From: Triticum aestivum
Taxonomy: Eukaryota; Streptophyta; Magnoliopsida; Poales; Poaceae
Assembly (NCBI RefSeq): GCF_018294505.1
Contig: NC_057814.1
Coordinates: 33,651,789-33,715,788, forward strand
DNA length: 64,000 bases
Direction of reading: 5' to 3'
Shown here: positions 12,531 to 23,378 of the stretch, in pieces
How positions within the stretch are numbered: the first letter of the stretch is position 1
Layout of the letters: each line of letters starts with the position of its first letter
The notes under the pieces: model-generated
Database searches by the model: none
What the model was told of the DNA's origin: nothing
What the model saw: the letters and a program-made list of their open reading frames with translations, nothing else
Program-made: the position numbers and the translations under genes

Positions 12531-13660
12531 TGACGGTGTACAAAAGTAGGGGCCCTTTTTTGTACCCCTCTACTTGTGCACGGGCAATCAGAGTCGCGCT
12601 CGCGGCCACACGAAGTAGGGCAGAGGAAGGCAAGAGACGGGCAAAGCAACGCAAGAACAGAAACACAAAGAGCAAGAGGGCGAGGTGGACTCCCCCGGCG
12701 AGACCCTTGCCGGGGCGGCCTCCGCAGCCCCGGCAAGAGTCTTGCCAGGGAAACCTGCCCAACGCCAGCAGGGCGTGCCACCCTTGAGCCCAAGGGTTCC
12801 AACACCGCCAACAACCACATTGGAACCAAGGCTCGGGAGGCACTTCCGTGGTGGCATGGAAATCTTCGTCAAGATCATAAACGCCCAAGATTAGATGAGG
12901 ACTAGAAGACGACGATCCTTGGCGAGATCCTTGCCGAGGAGATCCACGAGACCCCCGGCAAAATCCTTGCCGGGGACAACCGCGACGCCACGACAAGACC
13001 ACTTGCCGGGGCCCCGGCAAGACCCTTGCCGAGGACACCGCGGGGCCGCAGCCAGGCCCGCGTCTGCCATGACTCCACCGCCATTTCCATACAGCTCCCA
13101 GCCCAACCAGCTGGGCAGGCACTTGCGTGGCGACGTGCGGCCTCCAGGCCAACTCAGCAAGCACCTACGTGGTGGTATGCGGATCTTCGTGAAGACCCTA
13201 CCACCACGCCATCTCAGCAGCCTACCAGCCTGCGTGGCGCTGCATGCCTCGTTGGCCTGGACGCGTGTCGGAGCAAGACGGAGCAGCGACAGACGGGACG
13301 GGCCTCATTGCCGTCCCCAATAAAGCAACGGGACACCTAAGAAGCACATTTAATGCGCCTTGTCCCGTAATGACAGGCGATAAGCTTGTACACTGTATAC
13401 CTTTCCACCTCCTGTGTGCCATTGTGGCGACCCCTTTTGATTATTCGGATCTTTTGGACTACGCACGCACCATAGCTAGTTTGAGAGCTCAAGAACACTC
13501 AAATATACACCAAAGCAGGACTAGGGTTTACGCATCTTCGCGGCCCGAACCTGGGTAAACGAAATGTGTGTTGGCTCCTAGACCCGCTCTTTGCACAACC
13601 CCGCGCCCGCCAACTGTAGAAGGGATCCAAGTGATTCCATAGGTGTCGTTTCCACCGACA
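12531..13660 (+). repeat. 5' LTR of the Tat-like element
   Basis: Paired with 21440-22556. Rich in short hairpins built from CCGGCAAG and CTTGCCGG halves. Compared with the 3' LTR it lacks a segment of about 35 bp at 13440 that holds the TATA box (ctataaaag) in the other copy. It has about 50 extra bp around 13340-13390. As the 5' LTR is the promoter copy, the element is probably silent at the level of initiation too. Confidence 0.93.
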
Positions 13661-13664
13661 TCTT

Positions 13665-13682
13665 TGGCGCGCCAGGTAGGGG
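13665..13682 (+). promoter_or_regulatory. Primer-binding site (tentative)
   Basis: TGGCGCGCCAGGTAGGGG starts 4 bp after the LTR end, where a minus-strand primer tRNA would pair. TGG at the start fits pairing to the CCA end of a tRNA. I could not name the tRNA from memory. Confidence 0.7.
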
Positions 13683-13734
13683 GTGCAGTTGTGGAAATCT
13701 GGTCTAGCAGTTAGTTCAACAGTTCTTCATTGCC

Positions 13735-15969
13735 ATGGCTCCCAAGAAGAAGACGATCACGGCGATCGATTCGTCGAGAGCCCAACGGCCCGTACCAGTG
13801 CGGGCGAGTGGCGGGGCAGTCGTGGACGGAAGCCGAGGCGCGGCCCGCGAACACCCACATCGCTTTGGCAGTCAAAGCCTGGCGAGCGGCGTCATTCGTG
13901 CGCGAGACGACGGGCCGCACGCCACCAAATCCAAAGACGGAGCCAGGCCCCCGCTGGCGGCGCGGGGCCCTCCAGGGGGGCGTCGCGCAACTTCCAAGAT
14001 GCTTACGCCGGCGCCCATGACGCGCTCTTCCCAGGTTGTGCGCGACGAGCAGCGTCACCACGCTGGTGACCCTGGGCGCCTTCGTGGGAAGAGTCATGTG
14101 CATCATTTGCGGGATGTAGAAGGCCAGCATGCACGCCGCGAGATGCTGGTGAAAATGGCGCACAGCCGCCGGGCCGTGATAGAGCTCCTTCTATCATGGT
14201 TAGAAGTCGGAGCGCGTTACGGTCCACGCAGCTTTCGTCGCCACCCACGCCAGCAGAAGCTTTGGCGCGCGCGCAGTTGCTCCTCGACTTTCCTCCTGCC
14301 ACTGAAAAGCTCGACGAGTGGAGAGCCACCATCCGGAGCCTCGTCGGCGTCGCCAACAAAGAGGAGCCACGACCAGCGGGGCCCTCAGGCCGGCGCTCCG
14401 TCGAGCCACCGCACGCCAGCGGTGGAAGGACCGGAGGTGCTGCGGCCACAGTGCACTCTCCTCCTCCACGCCAGCCACCACGGGTGTCGGTCCGTCGTGA
14501 TGACGCTTGTGATAACATTTCCATAGCGTCGTCCGACCCACGGACCCACCACAATCAGCGCCAAGTTCTTCGGGAGCAAGCCCATGAAGACGCTCGAACT
14601 ACCATCGAGTGCCGGCGCAATGCACGCCACCAGTCAGATAGGTGGGCGGGGCCCACTATGGACCACCCAGCACCAGGGGGCTCTGGCGGCCTACCCTACG
14701 AGGTGGGTTGCCCAGCCTTTACCCGTGAGCTGCGGCAGTTCCAGTGGCCCTCCCACCGCACGTTCAAGCCCGACGTCGGCGAGAAGTACAACTGCAAGAC
14801 CCATCCGTCAGAGTTCCTCAACATCTACACCATCGCCATGCAAGCTGCCGGGGCTCGCGACGAAAAGGTGCTTGCCAATTACTTCCCATTGGCACTTAAA
14901 CCCAATGTCATGTCATGGTTGATGCACTTGCCAGTGGATTCTATTTCTTCTTGGTCTGATTTGTGCCATGAGTTTGTTGGCGTCTTTACGGGGGGCCACC
15001 AAGCTCATGGCCAGGCAAGCGATTTGCATATCATCCCCCAGAAAGAAGGTGAAACCCTGCGCAAGTACATACAGACATTCAGCCGGGTGCAGTACAACAT
15101 CCCAGATGTTCATCCCGCCGCCGTGATCAGCGCATTCTACAAGAATGTGCGCAACCGCAAGATGCGTGAAGAGTTGGCGATGAAAAAGGTCAAAGATGTG
15201 GCCAAACTTTATGTTCTGGCCGATAGGTGCACTCGAGCTGAAGAGGGTAGGAAGTACCCCGGCGAGGACGCCGGTGCGGAAACCGACTCCACAAACGAAG
15301 ACACAGCCACCTCGACGAAGAAGGATCGACGCCGCAACAGGAAGCGCAAGGGCAAGACCGTGCTTGCCGTCGAGGGATCAGAGGACACTGGCACTGCCAA
15401 GAAGGCAAAGGCAGACGACCCCGGCAAGGAAATTACCGGGTGCGCCGCTTGCTGGGCCCTGGCGGCTGCCAACAAGCCAGGAGGCTCCGACAAGCAGTAC
15501 TGCAAGCTCCACCGCACCAAGGGCCATGACCTCCAGAACTGCCGACAAGTTGAGCTGCTTGCTGTGAAGCAAAAAGCTGAGTATGGGAGGCGGGACAAGG
15601 AGAAGGGTCAGGATGGTGCCGAAGGATCCGGCAAGAAGCGTCCCGGCCAAGGGGGTCGCCGTGGAAAGGATAACCAGCAAGAGAGGCTCACTCGGGGCCG
15701 CGACAAGAAGCAGGAAGACGATGGTCATGATGAGGACGACGAGTCCGGCGAGCAAGAGGTCCAGAAAGCTACGGAGGCCATGTGCGTTGACGGTGGCGCC
15801 TCGCTGCACACTTCTCACCGCCAGCTCAAGCAGTGGGCACGTGAGATCACAGCAGCGGAACCATCACTCGACGCTCAAAAGCCACTGAAGTGGTCCAGCA
15901 CGCCTATCATTTTTTATGCCGAGGACCACCCTGATCGTACAACTGCGGTCGAGTGCTTGCCGTTGTTGG
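13735..15969 (+). pseudogene. Gag and N-terminal protease remnant of the Tat-like element
   Basis: Gag builds the virus-like particle and packages element RNA. The frame opens at an ATG at 13735 with a basic, low-complexity N-terminus. It shifts near 14200 into the frame that runs on to 16007. The capsid-like domain is at about 14700-15260 (FTRELRQFQWPSHRTF ... ISSWSDLCHEFVGVFTG ... LRKYIQTFSRVQYNI). A degenerate zinc-knuckle (CKLHRTKGHDLQNC) is near 15500, followed by a charged Lys/Glu/Asp/Gly-rich linker. From about 15780 the start of the protease region is visible (CVDGGASLHTS ... LPLLVS), but the part expected to hold its catalytic aspartate is missing: the frame passes straight into reverse-transcriptase sequence near 15970. 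This is an internal deletion as well as a frameshift. Confidence 0.85.
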
Positions 15970-17184
15970 TTTCGCAAGGCAAATGGGAAGTGGAGGCTGT
16001 GTATTGATTACATAGATATCAATAAGGCTTGTCCAAAGGACCCTTTCCCGTTCTCGCGCATTGACCAGATTGTTGACTCCATGGCCGGGTGCGACTTGTT
16101 ATCGTTCCTCGACGCCTACTCAGGATACCACTAGATCTTCATGACGAGAGAAGATGAAGAGAAGACATCATTCATCACCCCATGTGGTACATATTGTTTT
16201 TTACGAATGCCTTTCGGGTTGAAGAGTGCTGGCTCAACGTTTGCAAGAGCAGTCCAAATTGGGTTTGAGCCCCAGCTGCATAGAAATATGGAAGCTTATA
16301 TGGATGACATAGTGGTCAAAACCAAGGACAAGGCGACAGTCGTACAAGATTTGGAAGAGACATTTGCGAACTTGCGCAAGATCAACCTCAAGCTGAACCC
16401 TGAGAAGTGTGTCTTCGGTGTCCCGTCCGGCAAACTTCTCGGGTTCTTTGTGTCACAGTGCGGGATCGAGGCGAATCCAGATAAGATCAAGGCCATTAAG
16501 CAAATTGAGGCGCCTAGGCGGATCAAGGATGTGCGCCGGATCACTGGTTGCGTTGCCGCCATGAGCAGGTTCATTTCCAAGTCTGCCGAGCGTGCCCTTC
16601 CCCTTTTCAAAATCTTGAAGAAGGCGGGCCCAATGGAATGGACCCCAGAAGCCGAAGCAGCACTGCAGGATTTGAAGAAATACCTCTCCTCTACACCGAT
16701 ACGAGTTGCACCTAGACCACAAGAGCCGTTGCTGCTGTATCTAGCGACAACGAACCAAGTGGTCAGCACCGCGCTAGTGGCGCAGAGAGAGGTCGACGAA
16801 GAGGCAGTGGCAACGGCAGGACTGGCGGATGGCGAGCCAGAGCTCCCCCAAGCAGGGCCTGGTGCCGGCAAGGCAAGGCCCCTGGCAGGGTCTCCCGCTG
16901 GCGGGGCGGGGCCTGTGCAACCAAATGGAGTGGTGCAGAAGAAGAAGATGATGCAGCACCCGGTTTACTTTGTCAGCTCCCTCTTGCTGGGGGCTATATC
17001 AAGGTACTCCGGCGTGCAGAAATTGCTCTTCGGCCTCCTTATGGCCTCGAGGAAGTTGCGTCATTACTTCCAAGCCCACGAAATCACCGTCGTCACCCGC
17101 CTCCCGTTGCAACGGATATTGCATAACCTAGACGCAACCGGGAGGATTGTGGAAGGGGCCTTGGAACTGTCGAGCTTTGTTTGA
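15970..17184 (+). pseudogene. Reverse transcriptase and first RNase H region, truncated
   Basis: Copies element RNA into DNA. The N-terminal part of the domain is deleted. What remains begins with KANGKWRLCIDY near 15980, then FLDAYSGYH, a stop (TAG, 16132-16134) where the family has glutamine, then FITPCGTYCFLRMPFGLKSA. The catalytic YMDD is at about 16297-16308, followed by LNPEKCVFGV and KLLGFFVSQ. The connection region carries WTPEAEAALQDLKKYL. The following RNase H-like region is degenerate and interrupted by a Gly/Pro/Ala-rich insert (about 16810-16930). It then continues with HPVYFVSSLL and KLRHYFQAHEI to a stop at 17182-17184. Frame changes occur near 16000. Confidence 0.88.
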
Positions 17185-17861
17185 AGTTTGAAAGTACTTC
17201 AACTATCCAGAGTAGAGTCTTGGCAGAGTTCATTGCGGAATGGACTTCAACGCTCGACGAAGTGATCCAGGAGACTACTCTCCCCGGAAAGGAAACAAGT
17301 CGCAACTGGGTTATGTACTTTGACGGGGCTTTCTCGCTGCAAGGCGCCGGTGCTGGTGTGCTACTCGTTGCACCCATCGGAGAGCACCTCAAGTATGTGG
17401 TCCAGATGCACTTTCCCAGGGAGATGTCGACGAACAACACTGCTGAATACGAGGGGTTGCTTGCCGGTCTCAGGATCACGGCAGACCTCGGAATCAAGAA
17501 GCTCATCGTCAGGGGTGATTCACAGCTTGTCGTCAAGCAAGTTAACAAAGACTATCAAAGCCCGTTGATGGAAGCTTACGTAGATGAGGTGAGGAAGCTG
17601 GAGGAGCATTTTGATGGTATACAAGCGGAGCATGTTCCCCGAGTGGAGAACGACACCGCCGACTACCTGTCAAAACGCGCTGCCCTCAAACTACCTGTGG
17701 AACAAGGTACTTTCGTGCTTCGGTTAACTCAACCATCCGTTGAACCATCGACAGAGCAGAACAAGCGCAGGAAATCAGGACCCGGCAAGTACTTCCCCGC
17801 CGAGCTCCCAGGAGCCACCGGCAAGGATGTTGCCATGGACACCGAGCCTGCCATGGGGTAA
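17181..17861 (+). pseudogene. Second RNase H domain of the Tat-like element
   Basis: An RNase H of the RVT_3 kind, distinct from the degenerate first one upstream. Four acidic residues expected in the active site are visible in order: YFDGAF, EYEGLLAGL, VRGDSQLVV and ENDTADYLSKRA. An intact catalytic set is therefore present in this frame. Two RNase H regions in one pol are a known mark of the Tat lineage. The frame begins next to the stop that ends the upstream domain and reaches a stop at 17859-17861. In a working element all of pol is one frame, so this piece is cut off from both its neighbours. Confidence 0.85.
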
Positions 17862-17879
17862 CAGACTCCGTCAGGGCAT

Positions 17880-19195
17880 CAAGCCCTGGCCGTAGAGACA
17901 GCCGCTCCCATGGCAAAGGAAATGCCTTTGGTCCTTGTTGTCGAGACCCAGGCTCCGGCATGGGCACGACATACCGTCCGATTCCTCCAAACAGGGGAAC
18001 TCCCTGGGGAGTAGGAAGAAGCATAGAAAGTAGCCCGTCGGTCTGCCATGTATCAGTTCGTCGATGACGTTCTGTACAGAAAAAGACCAAACAGTGTGAA
18101 ATTGAAGTGCATTCACCGGGAGGAAGGACTTGAGCTGTTGGCAGAGATACACGGAGGCATATATGGCTCCCACATAGGGTCGAGGCCCCTTGCCGGCAAG
18201 GCATGCCGGCAAGGTTTCTTCTGACCCACAGCCCTCCAGGATGCAGTGGCGCTAGTAACCAAGCGTGAAGCGTGCCAGTTCCATTCAAAGAAGCTTCATC
18301 AACCAGCTGAAGCTCTCCAAACAATCCCTCTTTGCAGGCCATTCTCGGTCTGGGGGCTCGACATACTGGGCCCCTTTCCCCATGCTGTCGGGGGCTTTGT
18401 GTACTTGTACGTTGCAATCGACAAGTTCACAAAGTGGCCGGAGGTGGAAGCAGTGAGAAAGGTGACAACACAATCAGCCGTCCAATTATTCAAGGGGCTA
18501 GTCTGCCGTTTTGGTGTGCCAAATAGAGTCATCACCGACAACGGCACACGGTTCACGAGCCACGCCTTCATGCAGTACATCCAGGACCTTGGTAGCAAAG
18601 TCTGTTTTTCTTCTGTTGCACATCCACGGAGCAACGGCCAGGCTGAGAGGGCAAATGCTGAAGTGTTGCGAGGCCTCCGGACGAGGACTTTTGACAGGCT
18701 ACACAGGTGCAGACGACGCTGGATTGATGAATTGCCGGTGGTTCTTTGGTCAATCAGAATGACACCAAATCGAGCGACCGGCCAGACACCCTTCTCCCTT
18801 GTTTACGGGGCAGAAGCAGTTCTACCCACGAAACTCAAGTACGGGTCATCTTGAGTGCCGCTTATGATGAGCTTGAGCAAGAGCAGTTGTGGCAAGATGA
18901 CGCAACGCTGCTTGAGGAAGATAGTCTTCGGGCGGCTGTGCGAGGAGCACCCTACCAGCAAGCCTTGCGCCGCTATCATAGCCGCAAGGTTCATGCCCGA
19001 AGCCTTGAGGAAGGCGACCTTGTTCTTCGGCACGTTCAGTCGGCCAAGAGTTCCAACAAGTTGACGTCAAAGTGGGAAGGCCCTTATCGGGTAATACGAG
19101 TCACCAGGCCCGGCGCAGTCCGCCTGGAGACCGAAGATGGTATTCCAGTGAGAAACTCCTGGAACATCGAACATCTTCGCAAGTTTTACCCATAA
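17880..19195 (+). pseudogene. Integrase of the Tat-like element
   Basis: Inserts the cDNA into chromosomes. The N-terminal zinc-binding part is scrambled (18050-18260: FVDDVLYRKRP then EIHGGIYGSHIG, a stop near 18222, then ACQFHSKK). The catalytic core has WGLDILGPFP, VITDNGTRFTS and NGQAERANAE, giving the D, D, E triad in 18350-18660. The 202-codon core frame stops at 18852-18854. A shift near 18830 leads into the C-terminal part with SKWEGPYRVIRV, a GPY/F-like motif, ending at 19195 with WNIEHLRKFYP. Confidence 0.88.
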
Positions 19196-20183
19196 GGCAT
19201 GGTTGCTGGGCTCCCCGGCAAACCACCTTTTGTAAAAGCCTTGCCGGCAAGGCGTGTAACCCTTTGTACAAAGCCAGGCGCAGACCCTGGGCATAAATAA
19301 ATGAAGCACTGGCGCCCTAAGTTTTAGCATGCATGCTAGGTTCAGTCTCTCTCTGTGTTAGGGTTGATAGTGCTTGGCGGCGAGTAACCCTTAGCATAGG
19401 GGTCGAGTATGCATCTCTCTGTTCCTTTCTGTCCTTTTTTGCTTCACAGGATGCGTGGACATTTCTGCTGAGCTATTTTGGAAGAAAATAGAACAGGCCG
19501 ACGCCCGGACCCCGACAAGCCAAGGTTGCCAGGTGCTGCAGGTCTGAGAATCCAATCACGGCAAGCCAAGGTTGCCGGGGGCTGCGGCATCAGATAAGTC
19601 TTTCTCCCCCACTCTGTGCCTCCATATGAAACTTGAACGTACGAGACTTTGCTCGCTCTCATACCATCTTGCTCCCTCTGTCCCGTGTCCGAAAACCTTA
19701 CTTTGGGCCGGAACTTGGTTGTAGTGCGATGGAAAGGGGACGAGCGAAGGGCCCAATCTTACTTGGCCCCTACCTCCGTCAAAGGCGTGAGTGTAGCCGA
19801 GCTATAGGGCAGGAGGACGACAAGGCCTGTTGCCGGGGTACAGTGTTTATCTTAAAGATAACGAGGACTCGCTCCTTGGTGTGGCCCTCGCCCACGCGCA
19901 AACAAAACCCGAAAAACACCCTTCTCTTCATTAATACGTTGCTAACAAGTACAATTCGTACGGAATGCATACATGAGCAAGTGGGTTACAAGGTCTAAAT
20001 TCTACTAAGGCCCGTAGGCTTACAAACTGAAAAAAGATAAGTGCCCCGTGATCCCCGTTCTTGCCCTTTTCCTCCCAGGTGCGGCGGGTGAAGGCAAAAA
20101 AGGGGCGATGGGGAACGCGCCGATGGAGAGCTTGACGAGGAAGGCCCTCGGCAGGGCACGTGGCCAAGGGAGGAGCGACGCGG
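19196..20183. other. Non-coding internal region after pol of the Tat-like element
   Basis: About 1 kb between the end of integrase and the antisense gene. It includes another CCGGCAAGG-type hairpin near 19240 and otherwise shows no supported gene. Confidence 0.5.
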
Positions 20184-20901
20184 TCAGTCGGAGTCAGAGT
20201 CGGCGTGCCCCCGTTTGACGCCCTCGTCGTCGCTGTTGCTGTCCTCCTCGTCACTCCCGCTCGAGGAAGAGTCTTCGTCATCAGAGGAGCTCTCCACGCA
20301 GCACTTTAGGCGAGTTTCAAAGTCTCCAAAGACCTTGATGGAGAGCAGGACGTTCTCCATTAATTTGAAATAGAGAACGAGCCCCGCCCGTTAGGCTGTG
20401 AATACGAGAGAAGGTCTTCCATCTGCGACGAAGATACATGACGTGGGGGGCGGGAAAGTCGACATCAACCTGCGTGCCGCCATTCCCGCAGCTCCTCATA
20501 TGCAACCTCAGAGTCTGTGGCGGGTCGAGCTCCATCTCCCGAGAAAATGGAGTAGGGAGACGAAGACAACGTCGCACTGTCCGACGCAGCCCGATGAAGA
20601 ACTCGCGGGGCTGGTCCCCGACGTGGCCCTCCATTGGGGGAGGGACCGCCGGCAGGGGCGAGGCAGATGCGCCGCCCCGTCCTCCTCTTCGCCGAGCGCC
20701 ACGGCGACCTCGGCCTCGCACCCTCCCTCTCCCCCTTGTGGCCGGCTCCACCGCCACGAGCTCTTGGGAAGGAGGGGCGCGCTGTCGAGCAGAGACCCTC
20801 ATCGCCACCGTCGAAGCACCGGCGCGCCCTCTCGCCATAGCAGAAGAGAGAAAGAGGCCAAGGTGTAAGGAGGCGGATGATGAAAGATTGAGGGGTGCCA
20901 T
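20184..20901 (-). pseudogene. Antisense gene with a B3-like DNA-binding domain
   Basis: Lies between pol and the 3' LTR on the opposite strand, the place of the extra antisense gene of Tat elements. Two ATGs are possible (20901, or a later one near 20838). The N-terminal half is a low-complexity Arg/Gly/Pro-rich segment. From about 20610 it reads EFFIGLRRTVRRCLRLPTPF, then VDVDFPAPHVMYLRRRWKTF, which resembles the B3 fold of plant transcription factors (a strand followed by the 'GWxxFA' helix). A frameshift near 20390 separates this from YFKLMENVLLSIKVFGDF, which would complete the domain. An acidic Ser/Asp-rich tail ends at a stop at 20184. I infer a nuclear DNA-binding or regulatory role. 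The B3 call is by eye. Confidence 0.65.
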
Positions 20902-21430
20902 CCCCTCCCCTTCTTATAAAGGGGCGGGGTCGGGGCTCGGCCGCCCCGCTCAACCAATCCGGCCATCAAGGGCGCAGGGAATCGAGACCGACCCGCTGCT
21001 CTAATCAGCGGCGGCGCGGTTTCCCGCCTCCTCATTCAAGGCCCATACCAGCCGCCTACCATCTTCAAGGCATGGGGGACACATGGCGAGCGAACAGAAA
21101 TCGAAGGGACAAGTGAGGCGACCGTTTTCCATCCCGTGATTGCAGGGCACGGGCGCCTCGAAGGCCACGACCCGAGTCCGCTCAGTAAATGGGCCGCACC
21201 CCTGCGTCTTCCTCTTTTTATGGGGAAGGCGTGAGCCGCCTATTTACCACGATGTCACGCATGAAGGCAGGAACCGCCCCATGCATGACCCACACGTCAC
21301 GCGTTCAACGCGGGTCGTGGGGAAGCGCGACGGGCGAGGAAATTACCGCGGTAAAATTCCACCCCGCCTGCCCGCGCACCGTTTTGGGCCTGGCCCAACA
21401 ACGCGTTGCGCTTATGTGTTGCCCAGGCCC
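20902..21430. other. Presumed promoter side of the antisense gene, non-coding
   Basis: GC-rich sequence upstream of the antisense gene and before the 3' LTR. On the minus strand a TATA-like TTATAAG is read at about 20913-20919, but it lies close to the first ATG, so it may serve the later start. No + strand gene is supported. Confidence 0.4.
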
Positions 21431-21439
21431 GGGGGCTCC
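21431..21439 (+). promoter_or_regulatory. Polypurine tract region of the Tat-like element
   Basis: GGGGGCTCC directly abuts the 3' LTR start at 21440. This is the position from which plus-strand DNA synthesis starts. The purine run is short. Confidence 0.6.
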
Positions 21440-22556
21440 TGACGGTGTACAAAAGTAGGGGCCCATTTTTGTACCCCTCTACTTGTGCACGGGCAGTCAG
21501 AGCCACGCTCGTGGCCACACTAAGTAGGGCAGAGGAAGGCAAGAGACGGGCAAAGCAATGCCAAGACCAGAAACACAAAGAGCAAGAGGGCGAGGTGGAC
21601 TCCCCCGGCGAGACCCTTGCCGGGGCGGCCTCCGCAGCCCCGGCAAGAGTCTTGCCGGGGCAACTTGCCCAACGCCAGCAGGGCGCGCCACCCTTGAGCC
21701 CAAGGGTTCCAACACCGCCAACAACCACATTGGAACCAAGGCTCGGGAGGCACTTCCGTGGTGGCATGCAAATCTTCGTCAAGATCATAAATGCCCAAGA
21801 TCAGATGAGGACTAGAAGACGACGATCCTCGGCGAGATCCTTGCCGAGGAGATCCACGAGACCCCCGGCAAGATCCTTGCCGGGGACAACCGCGACGCCA
21901 CGACAAGACCACTTGCCGGGGCCCCGGCAAGACCCTTGCTGAGGACACCCGCGGGGCCGCAGCCAGGCCCGCGTCTGCCAAGACTCCACCACTGTTCCCA
22001 TACAGCTGCCAGCCCAACCAGCTGGGCAGGCACCTGCGTGGCGACGTGCGGCCTCCAGGCCAACTCAGCAAGCACTACGTGGTGGTATGCAGATCTTCGT
22101 GAAGACCCTACCACCATGCCATCTCAGCAGCCTGCCAGCCTGCGTGGCGCTGCATGCCTCGTTGGCCTGGACGCGTGTCGGAGCAAGACGGAGCGACGAT
22201 GGACGGGACGGGCCTTGTTGCCGTCCCCAGTAAAGCAACGGGACACTTTAGGTACACTGTATACCTTTCCAACTCCTGTGTGCCACTATGGCGACCCCTT
22301 TTGACTATAAAAGGAGGCCCGAGGCGTACAGGAGAGGGATTCGGATCTTTTGGACTATGCACGCACCATAGCTAGTTTGAGAGCTCAAGAACACTCAAAT
22401 ATACACGAAAGCAGGACTAGGGTTTTATGCATCTTCGCGGCCCGAACCTGGGTAAACGAACTGTGTGCTGGCTCCTAGACCCGATCATTGCACAACCCCA
22501 CGCCCGCCAACCATAGAAGGATCCAAGTGATTCCATACGTGTCGTTTCCACCGACA
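21440..22556 (+). repeat. 3' LTR of the Tat-like element
   Basis: Copy of 12531-13660, same ends. It keeps the TATA box (ctataaaag, 22305-22313) that the 5' copy has lost, and lacks about 50 bp that the 5' copy has. The many CCGGCAAG / CTTGCCGG hairpins are shared by both copies. Confidence 0.93.
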
Positions 22557-23378
22557 GGTCGCATGTTAGAGGATCACAAAAAAACGTTGTACCCAAATTG
22601 CGAAGATGGCAACACAAAGCTCAGTACCGCACTGGAATTGTTGCAATGGAAGGCAAAGAATGGTGTATCTGACAAGGTATTTGGGAAGTTATTGAAAATA
22701 GTTAAGAAGAAGTTTCCAAAGGATAATGAATTGCCTGACAGTATGTACGAAGCAAAGAAGGTTCTCTGCTCTCTAGGATTGGAGGTGCAGAAGATACATG
22801 CATGCCCTAATGACTACATGCTCTACCGCGGTGAGTACGGGAATTTGAACGCATGCCCGGTATGCGGTGCATTGCGGTATAAGATCAGACGAGATGACCC
22901 TGGTGATGTTGAGGGCGAGTGCCCCAGGAAGAGGGTTCCTGCCAATGTGATGTGGTATGCTCCTATAATACCACGGTTGAAACGTCTCTTCAGAAACAAA
23001 GAGCATGCCAAGTTGTTGTGATGGCACAAAGAAGACCGTAAGAAAGACGGGAAGTTGAGAGTACCCACTAACGGGTCGTAGTGGAGAAAAATCAAGAGAA
23101 AGTGGTGGGACTTTGCAGATGATGCAAGGAACGTATGGTTTGGTTTAAGTGCAAATGGCATTAATCCTTTTGGGGAGCATAGCAGCAATCATAGCACCTG
23201 GCTCGTGACTCTATGTATCTAAACCTTCCTCCTTGGTTGTGCATGGAGCGGAAGTTCATTATGATGCCAGTGCACATGCAAGGCCCTAACTAACCCGACA
23301 ACGACATTGACGTGTACCTAAGGCCATTAGTTGAAGAACTATTACAGCTGTGGAATAAAAAAGGTGTACGTGTGTGGG

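Larger units (their letters stand above)
12531..22556 (+). mobile_element. Full-length Tat-like Gypsy LTR retrotransposon
   Basis: The element is 10,026 bp with LTRs of 1130 and 1117 bp beginning TGACGGTGTAC and ending CCACCGACA. It is flanked by a perfect 5-bp duplication, ggtcg (12526-12530 and 22557-22561). Order is LTR, primer site, gag, protease remnant, reverse transcriptase, two RNase H regions, integrase, antisense gene, polypurine tract, LTR. The second RNase H after the usual connection region, and the antisense gene before the 3' LTR, are traits of the plant Tat lineage. It lies in the transposase gene of CACTA-A. All of its genes carry lesions, so it could move only with help. I do not assign a Triticeae family name. 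Confidence 0.93.

Noticed and set aside
12277..13164. Long minus-strand frame of 295 codons
   Set aside because: It lies in the LTR of the Tat-like element and is produced by its GC-rich palindromes. It also crosses the element border at 12531.
13711..14554. Antisense frames opposite gag
   Set aside because: GC-rich coding sequence leaves open frames on the other strand. No motif supports them.
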